From a virus, in the IMG/VR virus record IMGVR_UViG_3300032288_002199, positions 1 through 34,808 of that record: a DNA stretch of 34,808 nt. One strand, written 5' to 3'. The notes under the pieces were generated by a model. The model was not told the origin of the DNA. It saw nothing but the letters and a program-made list of their open reading frames with translations, and did no database searches. The position numbers and the translations under genes were made by a program. Below are positions 1 through 6,456 of this stretch, piece by piece (positions within the stretch are counted from its first letter, which is position 1; each line of letters begins with the position of its first letter).

Positions 1-132
1 GCTGGCAAAGGTATTATTTTGATTGATGACACACCAGATGTTATTGATGATTTTAATGCTGCTGGCGGTATCGGCATACTTCATAAAGATGTAGGCAATA
101 CTATAGAACTTCTAAAAGTGCTGCTTGCATAG
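1..132 (+). CDS. C-terminal end of a HAD-like phosphatase/5'-nucleotidase-type protein (partial)
   Basis: The window opens inside a reading frame of 43 codons ending at TAG. The visible residues contain LIDDTPDVIDDFNAAGG followed by IGILHKD and a final helix. In small HAD-superfamily phosphatases of T4-like phages the last motif (motif IV) has the form hhhhDDxxxNI followed by an Ala-Gly-Gly turn and a hydrophobic strand, and this fragment fits that shape. The aspartates would bind the magnesium ion of the active site. The N-terminal part with the nucleophilic Asp is outside the window, so activity and substrate cannot be judged. It lies upstream of gp32 on the same strand, separated by an 82-base leader. 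Confidence 0.5.
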   Translation, partial: AGKGIILIDDTPDVIDDFNAAGGIGILHKDVGNTIELLKVLLA

Positions 133-134
133 CA

Positions 135-214
135 ACTAAATATTACTATATCATGCATATGTGGATAAGACGTAATATAAAAAATCATACTCCGTTTATA
201 CGAAAGGAAATACA
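135..214 (+). promoter_or_regulatory. gp32 leader: weak late-promoter-like box and an inverted repeat before the Shine-Dalgarno
   Basis: ACTAAATA (135-142) matches six of eight bases of the T4 late box TATAAATA. Further on, CGTA (171-174) plus TAAA (178-181) can pair with TTTATACG (195-202), leaving a three-base bulge, directly before the Shine-Dalgarno AAAGGA (204-209) and the ATG at 215. T4 gp32 represses its own translation by binding an unstructured AU-rich leader next to a folded RNA, so a structured AU-rich leader here would make sense. That regulation is inferred from T4 and not shown by this sequence. Confidence 0.3.
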
Positions 215-1105
215 ATGAGTAGTTTTGCAAACCTAAAGCGCAATCGTTCTTCTATGGACAAACTGACCAAGGCGATTGAAGCTTCTACCCAGTCCACTTC
301 TGAGGCTGGTTCTAAAGATGACACAAGAATGTGGCAACCCAGCGTTGACAAATCTGGTAACGGCATGGCGGTGATTCGCTTCTTGCCTGCACCTGCTGTT
401 GATGGTGATGATGCACTTCCTTGGGTTCGCACTTTCTCACATGGCTTTCAAGGACCTGGTGGTTGGTTCATTGATAACTGCCTGACCACTTTGAATGATA
501 AGTGTCCAGTTTGTGAGCATAACAATACTCTTTGGAACTCTGGTATTGAAGCAAACAAAGATGTTGCTCGTAAACAGAAGCGTAAGCTCTCTTACCTTGC
601 AAACATTCTTGTGGTTTCTGATCCCAGCAACCCTGAGAATGAAGGTCAAATCAAACTATATAAGTTTGGTAAGAAAATCTTCGATAAGATTTCTGAAGCG
701 ATGAATCCTGAATTCGCTGATGAAACACCTGTAAACCCGTTTGATTTGTGGGAAGGTGCCAACTTCAAATTGAAGATTCGTAATGTTGAGGGATATCGTA
801 ATTATGATAAGTCAGAATTCGCGGATAAGTCTGCGCTTCTTGATGGTGATGATGCTAAGTTGGAAGAATTGTGGAAGAAAGAGTTTTCTCTTAAAGAGTT
901 TACCGAGAAGAAACAATTCAAATCTTATGAACAACTGAAGACTCGTTTGGATAAAGTCCTTGGCTTTGAAGGTGCTATGGCAACTACTAAAGCTGAAGAT
1001 GTTCAATTGCGGCCGTGGACTGAAGATGAAGTTAAAGTCTTAGATTCAGCAGTTACGACAAAAGATGAAGATTTAGATTATTTCAAATCTCTCGCAGCAC
1101 AATAA
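215..1105 (+). CDS. gp32: Single-stranded DNA-binding protein, T4 gp32 family
   Basis: This 296-residue protein (T4 gp32 is 301) binds and protects single-stranded DNA during phage replication, recombination and repair. The N-terminus has a basic KRNRSS stretch (residues 8-13), matching the Lys/Arg-Ser/Thr 'LAST' motif that drives cooperative binding in T4. The core OB-fold has the zinc ligands in gp32 order: His76, Cys89, Cys97 and Cys100 (CPVC), with spacings of 13, 8 and 3 against 13, 10 and 3 in T4. The C-terminus is acidic (TEDE, then KDEDLDYF), like the T4 tail that recruits helicase, primase and recombination partners. The start is set by AAAGGA seven bases upstream. It is followed, after a 16-base gap, by the outer-membrane protein gene, an unusual neighbour for gp32. 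Confidence 0.93.
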   Translation: MSSFANLKRNRSSMDKLTKAIEASTQSTSEAGSKDDTRMWQPSVDKSGNGMAVIRFLPAPAVDGDDALPWVRTFSHGFQGPGGWFIDNCLTTLNDKCPVCEHNNTLWNSGIEANKDVARKQKRKLSYLANILVVSDPSNPENEGQIKLYKFGKKIFDKISEAMNPEFADETPVNPFDLWEGANFKLKIRNVEGYRNYDKSEFADKSALLDGDDAKLEELWKKEFSLKEFTEKKQFKSYEQLKTRLDKVLGFEGAMATTKAEDVQLRPWTEDEVKVLDSAVTTKDEDLDYFKSLAAQ

Positions 1106-1121
1106 TTAAAAAGGAAAATCA

Positions 1122-1838
1122 ATGAAGAAAGTATTACTCGCATCACTTTTGGCAACTACTTTTGGTGTTGCTCATGCTGAAGTACTAAAAGGCAATTTTG
1201 GTTTGACAAGTGATTACCGTTTCCGCGGTATTAGTCAAACTCAAAATGCTGCTGCAATCCAAGGCGGTGTTGATTATACCCACGCAAGTGGTTTCTATGC
1301 CGGCAATTGGAACAGTTCTATCAGCTCGCAGATGTATACCAACGGTTCAGGAATGGAAAGTGACCTGTATGCCGGCTTCAAGAAAACTATTCTTGGTCTT
1401 ACGTTTGATGTAGGTTCATACAACTATGTCTATCCTCGTTCGACTACAGGCTCAGTAACAGACTACGATACAAAAGAAGTCTTTGCTGGTGTCGCTTACA
1501 AAGAATTGGTTTCCTTCAAGTATAGCCAATCTCTGAGCAACTACTTTGGTGTTGCAAACAGCAAGAACAGTAACTACTACCAAGTGGATTCAAAAATTCC
1601 TTTGGCAGCTAAATTGAGTGCTGTTGCTCACCTCGGTCGTACCTCAGTTAACCATAGTTCAAGTCTGAATTATACTGACTACAATGTTGGTGTTGTTTAT
1701 GATGTGAATGGTTGGGACGTTGGTGGTCGTTTCTACACCAATACTGGAATGACAAAGACAGCACAGGCCGCTACTACACTTAACGGTCAGTCGTTGTATA
1801 AAAATGCTGTTGTTATCTCAGCATCAAAGTCGTTCTAA
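1122..1838 (+). CDS. Outer-membrane beta-barrel protein, Gcw_chp (TIGR02001) type, phage-encoded
   Basis: This 238-residue protein starts with a clear Sec signal peptide, MKKVLLASLLATTFGVAHA, with an Ala-His-Ala cleavage site after residue 19. The mature chain opens with SDYRFRGISQT, then alternates polar and hydrophobic residues with repeated Tyr/Gly (GGVDY, GFYAG, YNYVYP, DYNVGVVYDVNGW). It ends in VVISASKSF; a terminal Phe after alternating residues is the usual signal for the BAM insertion machinery. The SDYxFRGISQT opening and GGxDYxHxSGFYAG pattern are what I recall for Gcw_chp (PF09694), a proteobacterial family of unknown function. It follows gp32 closely with its own Shine-Dalgarno (AAAAGGA). 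Phages rarely carry such proteins; it may alter envelope permeability or block competing phages, but no function is established. Confidence 0.8.
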   Translation: MKKVLLASLLATTFGVAHAEVLKGNFGLTSDYRFRGISQTQNAAAIQGGVDYTHASGFYAGNWNSSISSQMYTNGSGMESDLYAGFKKTILGLTFDVGSYNYVYPRSTTGSVTDYDTKEVFAGVAYKELVSFKYSQSLSNYFGVANSKNSNYYQVDSKIPLAAKLSAVAHLGRTSVNHSSSLNYTDYNVGVVYDVNGWDVGGRFYTNTGMTKTAQAATTLNGQSLYKNAVVISASKSF

Positions 1839-1854
1839 GGTAAATTTGGAAATG

Positions 1855-1878
1855 TCAGTCATCCGTAAGGGTGACTGA
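1855..1878 (+). promoter_or_regulatory. Hairpin with a GTAA tetraloop in the gap between the outer-membrane protein and micropeptide genes
   Basis: TCAGTCA (1855-1861) pairs fully with TGACTGA (1872-1878). The stem continues with one G-U and two G-C pairs around a GTAA loop (1865-1868), a GNRA-type tetraloop that makes very stable RNA hairpins. No run of T follows, so it is unlikely to be an intrinsic terminator. It may stabilise the 3' end of the upstream message or set the ratio of the two secreted products. Confidence 0.5.
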
Positions 1879-1893
1879 TGCGTTAATTAAACT

Positions 1894-1907
1894 AGACCGT
1901 TTGGTCT
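1894..1907 (+). promoter_or_regulatory. Second short hairpin upstream of the micropeptide Shine-Dalgarno
   Basis: AGACC (1894-1898) and GGTCT (1903-1907) form a five-pair stem with a GTTT loop. It ends six bases before the AGGAGA ribosome-binding site (1913-1918). Position suggests a role in translation of the micropeptide; the stem is short and could be coincidental. Confidence 0.35.
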
Positions 1908-1924
1908 CAACTAGGAGAAATACT

Positions 1925-2047
1925 ATGAAAGCACTTACATTTATCGTTGCTGCACTTTTTGCTACCGTTGGTTTCGCTGCTGATAAAGCCGCAGAAAAGA
2001 AAGACGAAAAGAAAGCTGAAGCTAAGAAGGCTGACGCCAAGAAGTAA
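1925..2047 (+). CDS. Small secreted Lys/Ala-rich peptide (40 residues)
   Basis: A short reading frame of 40 codons follows a good Shine-Dalgarno (AGGAGA, seven bases before ATG). Residues 1-19, MKALTFIVAALFATVGFAA, form a textbook signal peptide: a Lys at position 3, a hydrophobic core and small residues at the cleavage site (after Ala18 or Ala19). The predicted mature part of about 21 residues contains nine Lys, six Ala, three Glu and three Asp in KK doublets, so it should be a strongly charged, possibly helical periplasmic peptide. I recall small exported Lys/Ala-rich proteins in proteobacteria, but I cannot name a family or function. It sits between the outer-membrane protein gene and a strong terminator, so the two secreted products probably belong to one unit. 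Confidence 0.72.
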   Translation: MKALTFIVAALFATVGFAADKAAEKKDEKKAEAKKADAKK

Positions 2048-2064
2048 TTGGTGTCAACTAAAAG

Positions 2065-2090
2065 AAAACCCCGCTTCGGCGGGGTTTTTT
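2065..2090. terminator. Strong rho-independent terminator shared by converging transcripts
   Basis: CCCCGC (2069-2074), a TTCG loop and GCGGGG (2079-2084) form a perfect GC stem, flanked by AAAA and TTTTTT. Read on the plus strand it ends the gp32-to-micropeptide unit. Read on the minus strand it is followed by TTTTCTTTT and lies two bases past the stop codon of the leftward tape-measure gene, so it can end both. Confidence 0.93.
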
Positions 2091-2091
2091 A

Positions 2092-4173
2092 TTACAGAGC
2101 CTTACGGGATACTAAACTTGCGTAGAATTCACCGTTATATGGTGTTGATTTTTGTGTTGTAAGAATCTTCGTATCACCACTTCCGCCGGCATTAACAACA
2201 ACAGGTGCAGCAGGTTGTTGACGCATTTGTGTTCTGCCAGCATACCTTGCTGATGTTAATTCAGAACTTGTTGATGCAATTTGAGTACCTTGTGATGGAC
2301 TATGTTGAATCATTCTACCTTCCAAAACTTTTTCAAAATCAGCAACTTTTAATTTGGCGAGCTCTGGATTGTTTTTAGATGGATTCGCATAACCAGCAGC
2401 AACTATTGCTTCTGATACTGTCATATCTTTACCTGCCTCTGCGGCTCTGTTTACAGCAATCGCTCCTCCTGGACCAACATAATGAGCCATATAAAGATTT
2501 CCTAATGTAGATTTTATGCCCGCTCTTTCTAATACTCCTTTATTGCCTTTTAATAAAAATTCTTGAAGTTTTTCTTGAGTCTCAGAATTAAATTTTGTAT
2601 TCATATCTAATTTTAATTGCTGCACTAAACCTGGTTTTCCAGGCTTACCAAATAATGTATCTGGCATAAACTGATATTTACCTACAGCTCCAGATCCTAA
2701 ATTAATTTTATCTCTAGTTGCTTGAAATGCTTGAACTTCAGATAGAGACATTTCAGATAATTTTTTTCCACTAAATTCTTCTGCTGTAGGTAAACCAATT
2801 GTATTTTTTATTTTTCCATCTCTTGTTTTTCTATCACCAAAAGCAATATCATAACTTCCTCCAGCTTCAGCGCCACCAATAGCAGAAGATACAGAAGATG
2901 GTGTTGTTGATGGTGCCGATATTGTGGCAGTTGGAGCTGGTGTAGGTGCTGTCGGTGCCGCTGTAGGTCTTGGCATTGACGCAGGCGCTGGTGCAGTTTC
3001 ATATGAAGGAGAAACAGCCATACCACCGCTACCTGTTGATATTGTTCCACCTGTGCCACCAGAAACTACAGCGTTTGATGGTATAGTTGGTTCTGATGGA
3101 ATATAACCACGACCTCTTCTAGCATCATTAGTGGTATCAGGAACTGAAGTTGATGGTACTGGACCTGGTGGTGGAGTTGATGGTTCGACTGTTTGTGAAG
3201 GTGCAGTATCTTTTGCAACCATTTCTAAATATTTTTGTTTCAATCCATCGTCACATACCTCAAGAACTTTTGCCAGGTTTGTTCCTCTCACTACCTCATT
3301 ACAAAAACTGTCAGCGGCTGCGCCTTTTAATTTATCTTCTGTCAACCGTTTAACTATATCATTAGCAGTGCCTTTTGTCAAGTTACCAGTTGCAATTGCT
3401 GTTGATTGATTTTGTGCGGCATTAGTTACATTTCCTGGAACATTAGCATTTTCTGGTTTTTTTAATTCTTCATCATTACGACTTTTCATAAATCTAGCTA
3501 ACAATGCAGTACCACCTATCGCAGCTGCAGCGATAAATGTTGGGCTTGATATAATACTGCCTGCAATAGAAGCTAAACTCTTAAGAACACCTCCTTTGCC
3601 ACTCATTATATTTAAATCACCACCTTCTTCACCACCAGCAGATTTAACATAGAGTGCAGACTCTGGTGTTTGACCATCTTTTTCGGTGCTTGTGCCAAAT
3701 AAATTAAGTCCTTTGCCACCTTTTGCAGTAACACCACCCATCTTACCTAACGTACTTTCAAAAAGGGTGTTTCTTTCTCCAGCTCTCTTGAAGAACATAT
3801 CACCCTTCATTGATGGTTTTCCACCTTGTAACTTAACCATTTTGGCAATATTTTGACGCATCAGGTTCATATCTCTAGCCATTGCTGGAAGAACCATCGT
3901 ATTTTTGGCAGTCAAATTGCTTGATGCAAGAATAGCACCCATAGATGCTGAAGACATATTTCCGCTAGAGTTAGTTTCTGATTTTTTGGTGCCTGGTCGT
4001 TTTGCAGTTGCGTTGTATGCTTTCAGACTAGGAAACATTGCAGTAAGCAAACCAGATTGGTCAAACATCTGCCTTGGATCAATCTTTTCTCCAATTCTTT
4101 TACCAATAGTTGATCCTAGCCCGCCACCGCGACCTATTTCACTCTTGTAAATATCTGCCAGTCTAGATGCCAT
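2092..4173 (-). CDS. Probable tape-measure protein with a muramidase/transglycosylase-like domain
   Basis: 693 residues. The N-terminal third is Met/Lys/Gly-rich; residues about 196-227 (SIAGSIISSPTFIAAAAIGG and following) form one long hydrophobic segment; 322-430 is a Pro/Thr/Ala/Ser linker; 430-620 looks like a lysozyme superfamily domain, with a candidate catalytic Glu436 (GGAEAGGSYD), the GAVGKYQFMP signature at 495-504 and YMAHYVGPGGA at 561-571. The gene comes straight after gp26 and gp51, the place of the tape measure in phages with G/T-type chaperones; T4 gp29 is 590 residues. Tape measures that carry peptidoglycan-cutting domains are known in other phages. It could instead be a separate internal virion muramidase. 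The lytic fold is the surer part; the tape-measure role rests on synteny, the membrane-like segment and length. Confidence 0.6.
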   Translation of the reverse strand: MASRLADIYKSEIGRGGGLGSTIGKRIGEKIDPRQMFDQSGLLTAMFPSLKAYNATAKRPGTKKSETNSSGNMSSASMGAILASSNLTAKNTMVLPAMARDMNLMRQNIAKMVKLQGGKPSMKGDMFFKRAGERNTLFESTLGKMGGVTAKGGKGLNLFGTSTEKDGQTPESALYVKSAGGEEGGDLNIMSGKGGVLKSLASIAGSIISSPTFIAAAAIGGTALLARFMKSRNDEELKKPENANVPGNVTNAAQNQSTAIATGNLTKGTANDIVKRLTEDKLKGAAADSFCNEVVRGTNLAKVLEVCDDGLKQKYLEMVAKDTAPSQTVEPSTPPPGPVPSTSVPDTTNDARRGRGYIPSEPTIPSNAVVSGGTGGTISTGSGGMAVSPSYETAPAPASMPRPTAAPTAPTPAPTATISAPSTTPSSVSSAIGGAEAGGSYDIAFGDRKTRDGKIKNTIGLPTAEEFSGKKLSEMSLSEVQAFQATRDKINLGSGAVGKYQFMPDTLFGKPGKPGLVQQLKLDMNTKFNSETQEKLQEFLLKGNKGVLERAGIKSTLGNLYMAHYVGPGGAIAVNRAAEAGKDMTVSEAIVAAGYANPSKNNPELAKLKVADFEKVLEGRMIQHSPSQGTQIASTSSELTSARYAGRTQMRQQPAAPVVVNAGGSGDTKILTTQKSTPYNGEFYASLVSRKAL

Positions 4174-4176
4174 TTT

Positions 4177-4407
4177 TTATCTCTGTTGTTTTAGTTTTTC
4201 TTTTTCTTGCTCAAGATGTTGCATCAATAAGTTTATGTAAATCTCTCTTTCCCAAGGTAACATATTTTCAAGCTCTGTCAAACTATATTTGTGGTGTTGC
4301 ATCAATGCAAAGTTAGTTTGATAGAAATTACCTAAGTTCTCATAACCAAAGTTTAGACGAAAAAATTTTCTATACCCTCCAGAAGAATTTTCTCTTCGTA
4401 TCCACAT
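4177..4407 (-). CDS. gp51: gp51-like baseplate hub assembly protein, probably made as a -1 frameshift extension of gp26
   Basis: The frame opens with an ATG at 4407 and would give 76 residues. The first 16 or so codons lie inside gp26 in another frame and have no clear Shine-Dalgarno. The convincing part begins near residue 17: a hydrophobic/aromatic stretch, then YSLTELENMLPWEREIYINL and a charged helix (EQEKEKLKQQR). ELExMxPWEREIYxxLL is the pattern of short chaperone domains encoded just before tape-measure genes, and T4 gp51 occupies the same place after gp26. The reading frame is exactly -1 to gp26, and a slippery heptamer lies in the overlap, so the natural product is probably a gp26-51 fusion of about 298 residues. 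Three bases separate its stop from the tape-measure start codon. Confidence 0.7.
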   Translation of the reverse strand: MWIRRENSSGGYRKFFRLNFGYENLGNFYQTNFALMQHHKYSLTELENMLPWEREIYINLLMQHLEQEKEKLKQQR

Positions 4408-5072
4408 TTACCACATTTGAAATCTAAATTCTTGGACAACTTGGGCATGTTATCGAAGAATTCTCTAATCTTCTCTAAATCTTTTGTCTGTAGACCCTCA
4501 ATAAAATCTACGCGCTCTTCTTCAGTTGTATCTTTTGAATAATAAATTTGTTCTTTGTCATACACATATTCAATACAGTCAGCAGTCATCTTTATGATAT
4601 CATCAGAGCCATACTTCTTCATTGTGTTGAAGTTTGGGTACCGCATCATAATACCAATGTTTTCAGTAAGAGGTATCTTACCACTTACTTCTTTCTGTGA
4701 TACTGGTTTGATATCTAACACATTCAAATCAAACTTGACAAGGTGATTGCACTTATTTTCTTTATCTTCTTCAGTTGGTACATTGTTGTTGCATTTATAA
4801 TTCAAAGTAACAACTTCACTTACTGACCTAGCACGAATGTTTAAAAACAAATGTTCAATGTCAAACACCGGTAACTTTTCAATATCTAATTCAGTAACGA
4901 TGCAATTGTTCAACACCTGTTTTGTAGTATCAATAATTGTTTCAACATCGGCACTTTCGTTTGCCATCAAAAACAACTTTTCTTCTTTGACGGTGAATGG
5001 TCTAAACTTTACTTCTTTACCTGTTGATAGTAATTTAATATTATAAACAGGCACATCAATTTTTGGTAACAT
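4353..5072 (-). CDS. gp26: gp26-like baseplate hub assembly protein
   Basis: 239 residues. The N-terminus LPKIDVPVYNIKLLSTGKEV followed by FRPFTVKEEKLFLMA is the typical opening of gp26-type proteins of T4-like phages. Two Cys sites, Cys94/Cys108 (YKCNNN and NKCNHL) and Cys220/Cys223 (KCGKCGYE), could together bind a zinc ion; this pairing is inferred. In T4, gp26 is needed to assemble the central hub. Its place before gp51 and the tape measure is the same as that of the G chaperone in lambda, which suggests that it helps keep the tape measure soluble. The stop codon follows a slippery run (4359-4369). The start lies 16 bases past the stop of the gp54-like gene. Confidence 0.8.
   Translation of the reverse strand: MLPKIDVPVYNIKLLSTGKEVKFRPFTVKEEKLFLMANESADVETIIDTTKQVLNNCIVTELDIEKLPVFDIEHLFLNIRARSVSEVVTLNYKCNNNVPTEEDKENKCNHLVKFDLNVLDIKPVSQKEVSGKIPLTENIGIMMRYPNFNTMKKYGSDDIIKMTADCIEYVYDKEQIYYSKDTTEEERVDFIEGLQTKDLEKIREFFDNMPKLSKNLDFKCGKCGYEEKILLEGIENFFV
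4359..4380 (-). promoter_or_regulatory. Programmed -1 ribosomal frameshift site in gp26 (slippery run plus upstream Shine-Dalgarno-like stimulator)
   Basis: On the minus strand the gp26 codons GAA AAT TTT TTC GTC TAA contain two overlapping canonical -1 slippery heptamers: A AAT TTT (4362-4368) and T TTT TTC (4359-4365). Moving back one base enters the gp51 frame, which is open to its end. GGAGGG (4375-4380) lies about 5 to 9 bases upstream and has no start codon at a useful distance, which fits the Shine-Dalgarno-like stimulators of bacterial frameshift sites such as dnaX. I saw no strong downstream hairpin. Confidence 0.72.
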
Positions 5073-5088
5073 ACTATATCTCCACTAA

Positions 5089-5874
5089 TTAAAATATTTT
5101 ATTCAAGACATTCCCTATGCTGTTAGACACATTCTGCCCAGCCTTATCAAACAATTTGGCACCAGCAACACCAAAGTATTCAGTTGCTGCTGCAACCAAG
5201 TCATAACTACCTTCATACACAACGCGATATCTTTGATATGCAAAATTAACAGTTAGTCGGTGAAAATTATCTTCAGTCCAGTTAAGCGCTTGTGGCCCGA
5301 TAGATATTGGAAAAGCATCCATCAATTCTACTGCAAAAATTCTCTTAATGAAGTCATCATACTGAATGACCTTAATGTTGGTCATATAACGAGTATTATC
5401 ACCTTTTGGAAATCTTAAGTTGTTTGTGTCTGTAGGCATGATTGCTTCAATCCATCGTTCAAACAGCTTTCTCTCATAGAATTGGTTGGTACATAGAAAG
5501 GTTAATGATGTATCACCGTATTGTGTTTGATATGGCACTTTGAAACCTGGACCGTAAATTTTAGAATCAGCTGTCAGTAAAGATTTACCTGGCAATTCAG
5601 CCGCCTCACATTGTAAGGCAAGATATCTACTTATAGATGCGTTTGAAGTTTTCGACTGTTCTTCTGATGGTGAGTTACCAAGCACATCATTTACAGATTG
5701 GGTGATATCTGCGATTAAAACATTAGGCAAGTTTAGTATCTGTTCAACCAAACTCTGCGATATGAAATTGTTGATGTATGTTGGTATTGGTAGAACAACT
5801 TCAAATCGAGCTGGTCTTGCCAACCCATCTTTAGCTTTGATATTCGATAGAAATGCTTGTGGTGAAAATGCCAT
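5089..5874 (-). CDS. gp54: gp54-like baseplate tail-tube initiator
   Basis: 261 residues (T4 gp54 is 320). The protein opens with AFSPQAFLSNIKAKDGLARP and ARFEVVLPIP, then has LQCEAAELPGKSLLTADSKI and YGPGFKVPYQTQYGDTSLTF. The pattern 'CeaaelPG' followed by 'yGp..kvPyq...d.sltF' is typical of the tube-protein fold in T4-like phages and their relatives. The choice of gp54 over the tube protein gp19 rests on the neighbours: gp26/gp51 and the tape-measure candidate downstream, and gp48, the gp54 partner in T4, across the divergent promoter. gp54 sits on the hub with gp48 and starts tube polymerisation. Start and upstream stop overlap as TAATG, indicating translational coupling with the preceding gene. 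Confidence 0.7.
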   Translation of the reverse strand: MAFSPQAFLSNIKAKDGLARPARFEVVLPIPTYINNFISQSLVEQILNLPNVLIADITQSVNDVLGNSPSEEQSKTSNASISRYLALQCEAAELPGKSLLTADSKIYGPGFKVPYQTQYGDTSLTFLCTNQFYERKLFERWIEAIMPTDTNNLRFPKGDNTRYMTNIKVIQYDDFIKRIFAVELMDAFPISIGPQALNWTEDNFHRLTVNFAYQRYRVVYEGSYDLVAAATEYFGVAGAKLFDKAGQNVSNSIGNVLNKIF

Positions 5875-6452
5875 TAGAATTTTGTCCTAGAGTCGTTGTA
5901 AACTTTGTTGGCTGATGCGCCTTGAAAGTTCTGAAACGGTAATAACACAGCAATGTCCCACTCGTTTGCCGATATTTCTAAGAATCGACTGTCAACGTGT
6001 TTGAACAGGTATTTTTTTACGCAAGGTTTAGCTTTGTATGCTTTACCAAGATTTTTCAGATTGTTGTATGTTAAACGCAATCTTGTTGTTTCATCGTATT
6101 TTGAATTGTTTGCAAATTCACTCAGCGCATCAAGTAACACCAGTCTTTGCTTCGGGCTGATGTAATGCAGATTCAGTCCTAAAAACCCATCACGATAAGT
6201 TTCTATAGGAATCACCAGAGGAAACTTATCCCAGTATTGTAAGTTTTCTTTTGTCTTAGGATCATAGTAATAGAAATACATTTTCCCAAGAATCGTGTTG
6301 TCTCTCAATCTTTCTTTGTCACGAACGACCGATTGCCTGGTTGGATTGAGTTCATTTATCTTGGCACGCAGCCAATCTCTTGCCGAGCCACTACGGGGTT
6401 TTAAACCCTTCTTGCTCAGTTCTTCGTTAATTCTGTCTATTAGGTAAGCCAT
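5874..6452 (-). CDS. Conserved protein of T4-like phages, function not recognised
   Basis: 192 residues, basic N-terminus (KKGLKPRSGSARDWLRAKI), then FYYYDPKTKENLQYWDKFPL, IPIETY and GFLGLNLHYISPKQRLVLLD. I recall the 'YWDxFPLVIPIE...GFLGLNLHY' pattern from many marine T4-like phages but cannot tie it to a tested function. Placement between gp4 and gp54 suggests a head-completion or tube/baseplate assembly role. The ATG at 6452 has no Shine-Dalgarno in reach, and the 12 bases before it are TATAAATAAAGC, an exact late promoter box ending four bases from the start. An out-of-frame 11-codon frame (MMSDINKAWLT), which does have a Shine-Dalgarno (AGAAGG), ends just inside this gene and could feed ribosomes to it. 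Confidence 0.75.
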   Translation of the reverse strand: MAYLIDRINEELSKKGLKPRSGSARDWLRAKINELNPTRQSVVRDKERLRDNTILGKMYFYYYDPKTKENLQYWDKFPLVIPIETYRDGFLGLNLHYISPKQRLVLLDALSEFANNSKYDETTRLRLTYNNLKNLGKAYKAKPCVKKYLFKHVDSRFLEISANEWDIAVLLPFQNFQGASANKVYNDSRTKF

Positions 6453-6456
6453 GCTT

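Noticed and set aside
1855-1878. Hairpin after the outer-membrane protein gene as an intrinsic terminator
   Set aside because: The stem is strong but is followed by TGCGTTAATT rather than a T-run, and a gene with its own Shine-Dalgarno follows; a leader or message-protecting role fits better.
1-2100. Region 1 as host DNA or a prophage border
   Set aside because: gp32 with its phage-type zinc site lies in the same unit with tight spacing, the terminator is shared with the phage tail genes, and no integrase or attachment-site repeat was seen.
2808-3409. Gln/Leu-rich or Gly/Val-rich frames across the tape-measure linker
   Set aside because: Both are shadows of the Pro/Thr/Ala-rich linker of the minus-strand gene; the main frame continues without a break on either side.
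5089-5874. Identification as the main tail-tube protein gp19
   Set aside because: The fold is tube-like, but position beside gp26/gp51 and gp48, and a length above the usual tube protein (about 160-210 residues), favour the initiator gp54.
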